64,000 bases of DNA from Piscicola geometra (lineage: Eukaryota > Annelida > Clitellata > Hirudinida > Piscicolidae), in the NCBI GenBank assembly GCA_943735955.1, contig OX030966.1, positions 5,603,893 through 5,667,892 on the forward strand. The letters run 5' to 3'. Under the pieces are notes generated by a model. It was not told where the DNA came from, searched no databases, and saw only the letters and a program-made list of their open reading frames with translations. Every line of letters starts with the position of its first letter. Within the stretch, counting starts at the first letter, position 1. The translations under genes were made by a program, and so were the position numbers. This document shows positions 53,684 through 64,000 of the stretch, piece after piece.

Positions 53684-54872
53684 TCACCACGGCACGCCAA
53701 CGTGTTGACAACCAAGGTTTTGAGCCGTGTCCAGAAAGACTTCTCTGGTTTCGAAGTCCTTGGCAACATGGAAAAAGTCTTCCTTCAGGACGGTGCCTGT
53801 GGTGTCTTTGTAGTGGTCTCGATGAGCCATGCGTTTCTGGGAAGGTTGTTTTGATGGTTGGATGGATTTGGTGGTGGGTTGGATAGTTGGATGGATGTGG
53901 TTTGTTGCTTTTGGTGGTTGGGTCGAATTGGAATCAGGAGCGACTATGAAATATAGAAATTTTGAAAAAATTATGATTTTAATCTCAATAGTTTTATAAA
54001 TATTAAATTTTAAATCATCTCATAAGTATTAGGTAAGAACAAATCTCGAAACATACCTGAACGAACTCAGTTTGTCGCATGCGAGCGCACGTGTCCTGGT
54101 TGCTGAGTTTGTAGGATGCTTCTGGGATGTGGCTGCAAGTGTGGTGTGATGCTGTCTCGGCAAAAGAATGTGAAAGAAATCTATCTTAAAACATGCTAAA
54201 ACCTTATAGGCTAACCATCGAATATTTAGTGAATGCAAAAAAAATGCAAGATGCTATACTAATTAGAGTTATCAAATCACTGGTTCATATTTATCAAAAA
54301 AACTCATTCAAACCACAATTAAATAGACAAAATTCTTTATAAGTAACCAGATTGTTACTTCTAAAAAATATGGCTTCAAAACAAATAATTCAATCAACTT
54401 GGTAGGTTAAAATTTTATATTTCAGACACTAACTTTTGCCACTGTCTCGCTCTAGTCTGGCAAAAGTCTGAGCCGTTGCTGGTGTTGAAGGTGCAGAAGA
54501 TGCCCCCCTGCTTGAGGTTCGCCTTGGAAGAAGCTAGGTGTTTGTGGCGGGTGGTCCTCAGGTAGTTAGCCGTCAGGTTGCCGAAAGTTTCGCCATATTG
54601 GTATTTTATGTTGGGAATATGACCTTTGTAACTGGATTTGAGAAAATGGTTGTTGTTTTTAGGTTAATAAAGAAGGATTTGAAAGTTTCAAGATCAATAA
54701 AGTGTTTATATAATTTAAAAATGAAATAATTTAATTGAATGAAATATTTGTTAATCTTATCAACATATTAAATTAATTGATTAATTCAAATAAATTTGAA
54801 ATGATTTAACCCTGGCATGAATCTTGGGTCGACCAGTTGTTTGAAGTCCAGAGGATCGGTCACATTCGTCAT
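53684..54872 (-). CDS. CIMIP2C: Ciliary microtubule inner protein 2C-like (FAM166C)
   Basis: Predicted structural protein inside axonemal doublet microtubules of cilia and sperm flagella. Exons, minus strand: 54872-54811, 54631-54434, 54132-54057, 53836-53684; 489 nt, 162 residues against about 200 in human. The N-terminus (MTNVTDPLDFKQLVDPRFMP) runs into the family's GYKGHIPNIKYQYGETFG motif, equivalent to GYQGHVP with FSFGAPYG in the human protein as I recall it. It then has a GGIFCTF segment like GGHFPTIF, PEASYKLSNQ, and HRDHYKDTTGTV matching human HRKYYQDKTGTV. All three junctions keep phase. The last exon ends in a diverged GCQHVGVPW. The acceptor of exon 3 was chosen as ttgcag at 54133, because the nearer-upstream cag leads to an early stop. 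Confidence 0.82.
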
Positions 54873-57511
54873 TTCTAGTAAAAGCCTTGTCCAATTTGAA
54901 AAGTAGTAATATTTAATTAATTTTTTTTATTAGACTTTTTGTAACCAGTACTTTCTATCGAAGATTTTAAGCCAGACTTTTTAGATAATTATTCAGTACA
55001 ATGATTTATCAGAATTGTTTGTGCCGTCTCTTGGCGACGCATGAAAGAAATGTTTGTTTAGTTTTGGAAATATTTTTTACATTTAAAAAATAAATGTATG
55101 TCAATGAATAACTTATTTCTTCAATAATTCATAAAAGTGGATGCTTCAAGGTTTTATTAAATATGAAAAGACGACAGCGAAAAAAATATGTATTTATCAT
55201 TCCAAAAGATAGTCAAAAGAGTATCACAAATATGATAACGATTTCGATAAATCTATGATGTATAAAACATTCAGAAAGCCAAACATTCAGGCAATTTCAA
55301 AGCTAAATTTATTAGAATATGCCGACTAGCAACATTTACTCAACCGTTTTACTTTACTTTTGTAAGTATGCAAACTATTGACGGAAAACGAGTATGATAG
55401 ATTGCAAATATGATTTTTGATGCGAAAGATATGAATATTCTTCAGGACAGGAGACAAGGTAATGAAAGATGAAACGGCATAAATTCATATTAGTAAAAAA
55501 TTATTGTAAAATTTAAAAATAAGTTTATTTATTCATTTGTATCAATGAAATTATTCAATATATGAAAAGTAGCAAGAGAAGAAAATACGTATATTAAACT
55601 ATCAAGCAAAAAACTTCCGAATTCTCATTCGACAAGAAGAGGTAAAGAATTAAAAAGGGAAAACACTTTATTCTACATTGAATCGATCTCTTGCAGAACG
55701 TTTGATGTCACAAAAATTTAAATATTAAAATTTTTATCTAATAGATAGTCCAAAATCACATGTGAAATTTAAATTTAAAATTTAAAAATACTCTTTATCA
55801 CTTTGATTTATTTAAAATATATAATATAATATTTTTTTAATTTCCAAAAAAAATATTAGAGTATTTATTCGTTTTATTGTATAAAATATAATGTAGATTA
55901 AAATTTACAAAAAACTTATTTTCACTTGAAGATTAACATTACAGAAATTGATATGCGAAGATTTAAAATTCTATAGCGATAAAAACTGATTAATGCAGAA
56001 CATGAATAAAAAATTCAAAATATAAAAAAAGCAAGTTTCGAAAATGTTTTAAATCTTTAACGACAACGCTAAAAACCCTAAAGCATCTTGGCCTTCCTGT
56101 TCCTAATAGTCATCTTTTATTTTAATAATTGCTTTAAATTGTAAAAAAAATCCATAGATTAAATCTTTCAAACACGTCATTATCATTTCTATTATTTTTA
56201 AACTGAAGAAAAGTATCAAAAACACTAATAAAAGAAAAACAAGAAAAGATGATTGAAAATGTCTAAAAAACAAATAAAATTGTTATTAAAAAAACGATTC
56301 AAACTGTTTGCCGTAGAGCCTAGAACACTCAAAAATAGAAAAAATATTGATCTAAAACATCTTATTGCATCAAGATAAGATTTTTCAATTGAAAATGACT
56401 TAATCTTAAATCTCAAAATAATCTACTCTCACGGATTTTTAAATGTAGCGTCACTAACCAGCTTGCATGTTAAAACAACAAGAATTAAATAACATCATTC
56501 GATACAGAGTACACATAGATTAAAAATATTTTTTTCGATGAATAATATTTACATTTTTATTCACTATTATTGAATAAATTGTGTTAAATGTTTACCTACA
56601 TGAAAATACTAAGATACAACAGCAACGAAGAAGACTAATTTGATTTCTGATTGTTATTACTTTTATTTGTATGTATGCAATTTAAAAGTTGCAAAACATT
56701 TTTGGCTTAAAGTATTTGAACTATTCGAATGACGAATGAAAAATAGGATGAAATTCATGGAATAGCAAAATTACGCCAACACCATTAAAGTAAGAGAGTA
56801 AAAAAAGCAGTTGTAAAAATTTAATAATGATAAATTATAATGCAAAGTGGAATGTCTCAAAACTGGGATCTTTCAACTATTTTAGTTTTTCCAAAAAACC
56901 ATTTTTTCTTCCGATAGAATTTTTTTTCGCGTTTTACAAGCTCATTACACCATTGATTTTGTCTTTGTAACACTAAAGACATTGAAATAAAGAGTTTAGA
57001 AAACATTTTAAAAATTTGAGAAAAAAAATTTTAAAGAATAAAATATTTTTTTATATAAATAAGCTCTAAAAATTTGTAGAAAAAACTTTTTTAAACGTGT
57101 TTTATTCTTCGTTTTAAAGCATCAATAAATCTCTCTTTTGTCTTTGGATTGACTATTGGGTTTTTAATCAAATCCTAAATAATAATAATAATAATAATAA
57201 CAAGCATAACAGTAAATAAAATTAAAATAATATAAATGGTACTCTTAATGTGCGCAGTACCTTCCTTCATATCTATGTATTCTTCTATATTTTTGGATGT
57301 AAAATTCTTCCAATTGCACATCCACCTTCCCATCCATGCATTCGTTCATTCACCTATCCATGCATCCGTGCATCCGTGCATCCACCCACGCACCCATTCA
57401 TCCATCCATGCATACATCAATGACTCCATCCGTGCATTCATTCATTCACCTATCCATGCATCCGTGCATCCATCCATCTTGGACATGCATTCGATGGGTC
57501 TTCCGGCTTTT
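54873..57511. other. AT-rich intergenic region upstream of CIMIP2C-like and downstream of the mec-8/cpo-like gene
   Basis: 2.6 kb, very AT-rich, without exons I can recognise. CATCCATGCATCC-type repeats (57330-57480) lie directly below the mec-8/cpo-like stop codon. Confidence 0.6.
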
Positions 57512-60500
57512 TCAGTCAGCAATATCCTGCGTTGACATCCAGGTAACTGCACTGCGCTCTTCTAACGAGTTCTGCAGGCCAGGGAAAGAATGGGGTGGAT
57601 GAAAAGGGGATTAAGGTATGGATGAATAGATGGATCGAGGGATGGTTCGTTTAATGAATTGGTAGATGGATGGAAAGACGGTTGGTTGGTTTAAGAAATT
57701 GATTGGTAGATGGAAGGATAGGTAATGAATTAGTAGATGAATGGATAGGTAGGTGGAGGATAGATAGATGCATAGATAAATATATTGAGAGATAGATAAT
57801 GGCATAAATGTATAGGTGGATAGATGGATAAGTAAATAAATGGATATGTGGACAGAAACTCTATTAAGAAAAAATTTCAAGAATTTGATATTTAAAGGTC
57901 GTAAAGAAGAAACCTTCCTTCCAGTTATTTCAATGGCCTTGTATGGGTGGAACCTGTGCTGCTCATCATCCGTCTGCTGCTGCAATGGTGGTGATGGTGA
58001 TGTTGGTGATGTTGGTGGTAGTGGTGATGATGGTGGTGATGATGATGGTGGTGGTGATAACGGTGGTGATGATGATGGTGGTGGTGATGATGGTGGTGGT
58101 GGTGATGGTGGTGGTAGTAGTGATAGAGTGGTAGTGATAATAAGGGTTGACGCCAAGATTCTCAAACCAAACACTACTTAGCCCCTCAACCAACCAACTA
58201 ACCAGCCATCCACCCATCTATAGGCTTTTTCAAAGATTTACTCAACCACGAAGTCAACCACATATCGATCCCTTTAGTCTATCAACCATTTCCTAAACAC
58301 CACACTCCACTACAACCACCTACGATGCACTCGATGATCGTGGGTGTGCTCAAGTTTGGTTTGCTCTGTCGCCTGAAACGGGAGTAGGAGTACCTGGCGA
58401 ATGAGGTGGATAATAAATAGAAAATAAAAGTATTAATTTTGTTATTATTATTAATATTCTTGTGATTTAAAATGGTAATGATAGATAGTTAAAATGGTAA
58501 TATTAGATAGTAGTATTAATCATGAAGTAGTCGTAATCTAAACAAAAATATATTTTGAACAATATAACTTACAAAAAACTAGCAAAAATCACCGTTAAAA
58601 AATTGAATTAAATATTTTCACAAATATATAAATAAAATATTATAAAGTAAATGAAAATATAAATGGACAAAAATATGAATTACAATTCGCAAACACTGAC
58701 AGATCTTTGATGGGCCCGTCCTGACACATGGGACCAAAACTGGCCACTATGAAGGCGGAACATGGAAGGCTGTTGTTGTTGTTATTGTTGTTGTTGTTGT
58801 TGCTATAGTTACCGTTATGATTATTGTTGTCGTTGGTGTTGCTAAGTGATGTCGTTGTTAGGAGAGTGTTGCTGCTGTTGTTGTTGATGTTGTTGTTGTT
58901 AGGTTGTTGATCGTTGAAGCAGTGGATGGATGATTGCGCTAGAGGTAGTTGTTGTAGTTGGTGGTTGTTGCTGTTGTTGTTTGGTGTGTTGTAGTGGTTG
59001 TTTGGTATCTGTAAGTACATTCACGTTTTTGTGTTAATTGTATTAGTTTTATATGAGAATATTTTCAAATAAAAAGTTGTTTTCCAAACTTTTTTCTCTC
59101 CTTCAGACTCATTCATTTTGACATTCACATCATTCTCACTACGCATCAATCTCCTTCCTTAAACTAATTCAAAACGCCCAAAAGAATTTATCCACGAAAC
59201 ATCTCCATCATTCATCGACTCAAAAAACTTTCTCCGAATGGCTTTCCAAAACTGTAGGCAAACATGCTACATTGGGTTTTGCATGCATCGGTGCTATGAT
59301 GGAATTGCACAAATAACTCGGGTCTTTTTGAATCGGATATTTTAAGCGATTTTAAAATAAAAATTCAAGTTCATTTGAATTTTTTTTTATTCTTTAACAT
59401 TAATTCGTTTTAAGCATTTAACAATTTTTTCTCTAACTTTTTTTACATCACCAATTTCTATCAACCACCTTCACTTTTCCCCCACTCACTTGTGGTGCTT
59501 GCACAAACGTAGTAGTGGCTAGAGCGGCCGGAGCCACATGAGCCAATATTTGAGGTCGGTGGTGACCGGCGTTTGGCGAGTGGTTCCCGTTGAGATAGTC
59601 AGCGTAATGTGGCAACGAGGAGATGAACTGGTGGCCCAGGACGAGTGGCGTGTTGAAGGGAGCGGCGTTCCAAGCCTCTCCCCCGCTCAGCATCGTTCCT
59701 ACAGTGCCACCAGCGTATCTGGCCCCTTGGTAGTAGGCTGATGCGTTGCTGGGCAGCTCTTCTGGAGGGAGGGGGGTTGAAAAAGGTGGTTAGATAGGAG
59801 TGGAGTGGTTGTGTAGTGGTGGGAATTAATACTGCTACTATTACTACTACTAATGCTGCTTCTACTGCTACTACTACTACTATTACGAAAACTACTACTA
59901 CTAGTACTACTATTATTACTACCACCACGACCACTACTTCTAATACTACTGCTACAGTGATTTTATCATGTGATGATCGCTATTCGAAAGTCTTTATTGT
60001 TGCTGTTATCTTGTTAAAGATAATGGACGCGTGCATGGTAATAGTCTTTATTACCGAGATCGCGTAAGTTTCAAACAATAAAAAAAATATAATTAATAAT
60101 ATATAAATAAATCATAATAATATAATAAGAATGAAGGACGCTTAAAGATGGATGAAGAGAAAATCCAAGTATTTAAATGTTGATCATGTGCCTAAACTAT
60201 TAAAAGACGAAGAAGCAAACTACTTTCATATTTATACAAAACAATATAAATACAAAAATACTTAAATATAAATATGTAAGCTATAATATAAATAACTATG
60301 ATTATTCAGTCATTAATGAAGGGTATATAGTTTAATGGAGAGCTGATGGATAAAAAAAGAAAATCAATGACTAATCATTGACTTGTCACATTTGAACCCA
60401 TGTGGAACCAACGAAATGGAACCAAACTAAGTGAAGTTGTTAACTGCTACTAACAACTCATTTATAACAACAAATAACCCTCACCAACCGACAACAACTA

Positions 60501-61435
60501 AAAAGACTGATCTTAATAACATACATTATTAGCAATGGTTTGGTCAAAGCAGGCTAAGGTTGCGTGTGGATCAGAGCCAGATGGATGGGCATAGGTGAGA
60601 TTTTTTTGCAAATCTTTGGAATACTTTTAGGATGTTTTGGATGTTTTTTGTAGGAGCAAAAAGCGTGAAATTACTTTCGATTACGTTTAGGCTTGTCTCT
60701 GAAGCCGCCAACAATCCTGAATAATCGAAGACATCAGTCAAAGGGGAGGATGCTATGGAGGCCGAAGGAAGGAGCGTGAAGATGGGAGGGATGAAAGTGG
60801 AAGAATAAAAGTTGAAAAAGAAGATATTGAGAAAATGTAAGTGGGAGAGGAAGAGATGGAAGAAATAGAGATGGAAAAGGGAAATGAAAAATGAATAAAA
60901 ATAAATAAAATAAAAATGGAACTGTAAAATGACATAGTAGCAGGATGTAAGAAAAATGAAAGAAAAATATGAGAAAAAAATTGAAGAAAACTATTTTGAA
61001 AAAGAAAGACAAAGAAAAACTCATTAAAATGCATAAAAGCTCCAAAAAAAAACGAAAAATAAAAAACAAAAAAACTATTCCGAGAAAACAACTTTTCAAA
61101 AAAGACGGTCTCAAAGAGTCGGTAGATAAATATAATTGTTGTAAGATAATCATGCAGGAAGCCTTGACCATTTGCTAATGGAGATTTTGTTGAATTAATA
61201 AACAACTAGAAAAACATTAAAGTTTTGGAAAAGCCTAGAGAAGTGAATTTAAGAAAAGTAGGGGTGGGAAGAGGGGAGGAGGAGGAGGAGAATGAGAGAA
61301 AGGGTGGATGAAAGTAAGAGGGTGGAAGGAGAGATGGGAGGAGAAAAGTTGGTGGATGGAAGGAGAGAGTGGGAAGAGAAGGGATGGACGAAAGAGTGAA
61401 GAAAGAGAGTGTATGGCTGGAGTAGATGATGCAAT

Positions 61436-61466
<31 letters not shown>

Positions 61467-63739
61467 GATGAGGAATCAGAGAGAATGGAGGGATTAGGAG
61501 GCAGTTCTAAGCGATGAACGCTCGCTTGACAAGCACTGATTGCACAACGGACGAAACTGAAAGCTATTAATGATGGTAATGATGCTGAGGAGGTGAAGAA
61601 TGATGCTGATAATGATGCTGAGGAGGTGAAGAACGGTGCTGATAATGATGCTCAGAAGGTGAAGAATGATGCTGGTAATGATGCTCAGGAGGTGAATAAT
61701 GTGCACGGGTAATGATGAGGCTAATTCTGATAATGATGATGAATAAATTAGAGATGCACAACGACTAACACATCATCATTTTACCATCGTGCAGCGGGCG
61801 CGCATAAGAGGTCAGGAAGCTTCGTTTTCCACGGCAAAATTAACACATCAACAACAAAAACAATTAACACAACAATAACAACAACTAACACAACAACAAC
61901 AACTAATACAAGAACAACTACTACAACTACCACCACCACTCACGAGGGTTGATGAAGGAGATGATCTGGTGAGGTCCCACAGTGAGGAAATGACCAGTGT
62001 TCAGAGAGGATGAGGAGGAGGAGGAGGAGGATGGTGATGATGACGATGTTTTTGACTTTGCCACTTTAGTGTTACTCTTTGCGAATTCCACTCTTAACGT
62101 TTGAGCCTGCTCGGGATCGAATTTCATGCCCTGTTGTTGTTGTTGTTGTTGATGTTGATGTTGTATTGTTGTTGTATTGTTGTTGTTGTATTGTTGTTGT
62201 TGTTGTTGTTGTTGTATTGTTGTTGTATTGTTGTTGTTGTTGTTGTGTTGTTGTTGTATTGTTGTTGTTGTTGTTGTTGTTGTATTGTTGTTGTATTGTT
62301 GTTGTGTTGTTGTTGTTGGTGTGGAGTTGTTTTTGTGATGGAAATAATGTTGTTATTGTTGGTAGTGGTTGTGCAGTTGTTCAGGTATTTTTGGGATTTT
62401 TATTAATGGAAAAGAAAATGTGTTTTTTTATCATAAATTTGTTTAGAGTGCCTTATTACGCCGTGGAGTTGTCGTAGTGATGTCGTTTGATTGTTCATTT
62501 TTCTTTCAATGTTGTAATGTTGAAGTGTTATTTTTATTTTTATCACGCACAATGGGTCAGTATATTCAAGAATAAAAATTTTTTCTTCTAGTTTTGTATT
62601 CTTTTTTATTTGATGTGTTGTTAAAGTTTTTCTTGGAAAGTAATGGGCAGTGATGGAGTGTTGGAGTGTGCAACGTTGTCTAGTAGAAAATTTTTTTTAA
62701 ATAAAAACTGAAAAATTTATAATGCACTATACTTCTTTAATCATCTTTTGAATTACGAAAAATTACATTTGTTTTTATTTTCATATGTAAATTACATTTA
62801 AAAAAAATTTTTGAGTCAAAAATGCTTTTAAAAGAACGATTTTGTAGATAACTTTTCTAAAGCCTAAAAAATCGCATAAAAGCCTTCGTGACGATGTATA
62901 CCTAAACAGATGGATTAGAACCTGCTGTATCATTATCATCATTTTCATCTTCATCATCATCATCGTCATTATCATCATCGCCATTATCACCACCATCATC
63001 GTCATTATCATCATCATCTCAAAGATCAAAGCCTCTATCATAGTCGTCACAACTTTATATAATATTAAGCTTTGAAAATTTACGTTAAAATAAAAAGGGT
63101 TAAAGTTTTTTTGGTTAGATCTCCTCCAAACTCCTTGGAATTGTACTTAATAATTTCTTTAACTTTATTAAATTTAGTCAACTTCATTATATATTTAACT
63201 TTATTATATTTCGTCAAACTTGTTAAACCTAATTAAGCTTAATATATTTATTCGATTATAACAATTCTTTACTTTAATCAGAGAAAAACGACTTATTGCA
63301 ACGGACAAGTGTCCTAGCAGCAAAGCATGAAGATTACGGTGACTTTGGAGAAAATGTCGCAGTTGATGGCAGGAAATAATAAGGTGGGTGTGGTCATTGG
63401 GAGAAGAAGAAGATGAGTAGTGGTAGGTTGTTGTTTAGTTTAATTTGTCGTTGTGTTGTCGTTGTTTTGTTTCAATTTTTGTGTGTGTTTTGTTGTTGTT
63501 TGAAAGTTTTGCCGTTTGTGATTTTTTTTTCGAGATTTGATGTAAACTTTTTTGTTTATTTTGGCTTTACTGAGAGTAAATGTGCTGCTATTTTTTGTCA
63601 ATGGTCAAAAAGGATAAATCTATTTCTAAGAGATATTATAGAAAATTAAAAGCCGAAAATCTCGGCACAAACTCACTTGTATTTCCTGCAACGACTTTTC
63701 CGCCTCGGAACGACTGGCAAACGTGACGAAACCGACAGG
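57512..63739 (-). CDS. mec-8/cpo: mec-8/couch potato/RBPMS-type RNA-binding protein, 3' part
   Basis: RRM protein that in other animals binds CAC-containing RNA and controls alternative splicing. Exons, minus strand: 63739-63677, 62130-61944, 59761-59490, 59008-58701, 58393-58324, 57979-57914, 57571-57512; 1026 nt, 341 residues, all phases joining. The first two give the end of RRM1: PVGFVTFASRSEAEKSLQEI (RNP1 and helix 2), then GMKFDPEQAQTLRVEFAKSN and TKVAKSK, nearly the RBPMS consensus. A Ser-rich and then a hydrophobic linker follows (EAWNAAPFNTPLVLGHQFI). The 308-nt exon is Asn-rich and ends in what looks like RNP2 and helix 1 of a second RRM (CSAFIVASFGPMCQDGPIKD). Exon 58393-58324 continues YSRFRRQSKPNLSTPTIIEC. 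The last exons (FHPYKAIEITGRK, SAVTWMSTQDIAD) fit its end loosely. The start and most of RRM1 are beyond the window. RRM1 is secure; RRM2 is inferred. Confidence 0.8.
57980..58135 (-). repeat. GGTGATGATGGTGG-type array
   Basis: Imperfect GAT/GGT units in an intron of the mec-8/cpo-like gene. On that gene's sense strand they read as CCA/ATC-rich sequence running up to the acceptor of exon 57979-57914. Confidence 0.85.
59762..61943 (-). other. Intron of the mec-8/cpo-like gene
   Basis: It contains ACT/TAC arrays (59830-59945), AT-rich sequence, purine-rich low complexity (60760-61110, 61265-61420), a GAT array (61435-61465) and a 33-bp repeat (61570-61700). A stretch at 60595-60515 (minus) reads YAHPSGSDPHATL up to a donor-like gtatgt but has no acceptor, so I did not include it as an exon. 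Confidence 0.65.
61570..61700 (+). repeat. 33-bp tandem repeat, four copies
   Basis: Units of 33 bases resembling GATGCTGAGGAGGTGAAGAA plus TGATGCTGATAAT. On the + strand the frame reads 11-residue DAEEVKNDADN units ending in a stop near 61713. It lies antisense within an intron and is short, so I treat it as a minisatellite. Confidence 0.8.
62131..62330 (-). repeat. (AAC)n array ending at the splice acceptor of the RRM1 exon
   Basis: On the + strand these are GTT triplets with ATT interruptions; on the gene strand AAC/AAT triplets lead directly into the cag acceptor at 62131-62133. There is no separate pyrimidine tract. Confidence 0.85.
62131..63676 (-). other. Intron of the mec-8/cpo-like gene interrupting RRM1
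   Basis: On the gene's sense strand it ends in about 200 bases of AAC array (62131-62330), running into the acceptor caacag of exon 62130-61944. Elsewhere it is AT-rich, with a CAT array at 62930-63020. No further exon is recognisable. Confidence 0.75.
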
Positions 63740-64000
63740 CTGTGAGGGGCCAGAAAATAAATTAGGATTTTTGTTTATTCATAATGAATGTTTGGCTAAT
63801 TTAAAATATAATTATAATTTTTTTTGTCATTATGCATTTAATTACATTTAATAATAATTAATTAAGTAATTTAAAACTTAATAACCCATTGGCTATAATT
63901 ATAATTTAAAGTATTTAAATTTTCAAAATTCTGTTGAAATCACAAGAAGCAGAAACCAAATAAATTAAAAATGTTTCTTTAAAAAACTTTTGTTTTATTG
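63740..64000. other. Right window edge, intronic AT-rich sequence
   Basis: It begins with the acceptor of the exon 63739-63677 (minus strand). The remaining 250 bases are AT-rich; the upstream RRM1 exons of the mec-8/cpo-like gene must lie further right. Confidence 0.7.

Noticed and set aside
60515..60600. Minus-strand segment YAHPSGSDPHATL considered as an exon of the mec-8/cpo-like gene
   Set aside because: There is no AG acceptor at a usable place, and the exons 61944 and 59761 already join in phase.

Overview
The window is nuclear DNA of a protostome-like invertebrate. The genes are split by many GT-AG introns, coding exons are clearly richer in G+C than the AT-rich introns, and short tandem repeats lie everywhere, including inside exons. 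The gene set (turtle/IGSF9, a dar1/KLF5-type KLF, a two-RRM mec-8/couch-potato protein, a cilium/flagellum CIMIP2C protein) indicates a bilaterian with motile cilia. I cannot name the phylum; a fast-evolving spiralian is one possibility. I rebuilt six genes exon by exon. In every gene the splice phases join and the exon lengths add up to whole codons.

Layout. (1) + strand, 591-33939: a turtle/IGSF9-type adhesion receptor of 19 exons with five Ig domains, two FN3 domains, one membrane span and a low-complexity tail. (2) + strand, 37289-41082: a KLF-family factor, five exons, three C2H2 fingers, closest in my recollection to dar1/KLF5. (3) - strand, 48306-43245: POLR1C (RPAC1), the AC40 subunit shared by RNA polymerases I and III, 13 exons; its last intron holds a dead 1.6-kb hAT transposon with a perfect 8-bp target duplication. 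(4) + strand, 50801-53263: a GT11 alpha-1,2-fucosyltransferase-like Golgi enzyme, five exons. (5) - strand, 54872-53684: a CIMIP2C/FAM166C-like ciliary microtubule inner protein, four exons. (6) - strand, 63739-57512: the 3' part of a mec-8/couch-potato/RBPMS RNA-binding protein, seven exons visible; its 5' part lies beyond the right edge.

The genes do not form a functional cluster: a neuronal adhesion molecule, a transcription factor, a polymerase subunit, a glycosyltransferase, an axonemal protein and a splicing regulator simply sit side by side. What they share is invasion by short tandem repeats. AAC, AGT and TCA triplet arrays are translated as Asn and Ser runs in most of the genes. One such block of about 220 residues interrupts an Ig fold. 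Introns carry long CA, TA, GGAT, CCA and GTT arrays, often directly against splice sites, with a strand polarity that follows the gene. No bacterial-type system, CRISPR array, tRNA or rRNA gene was recognised.
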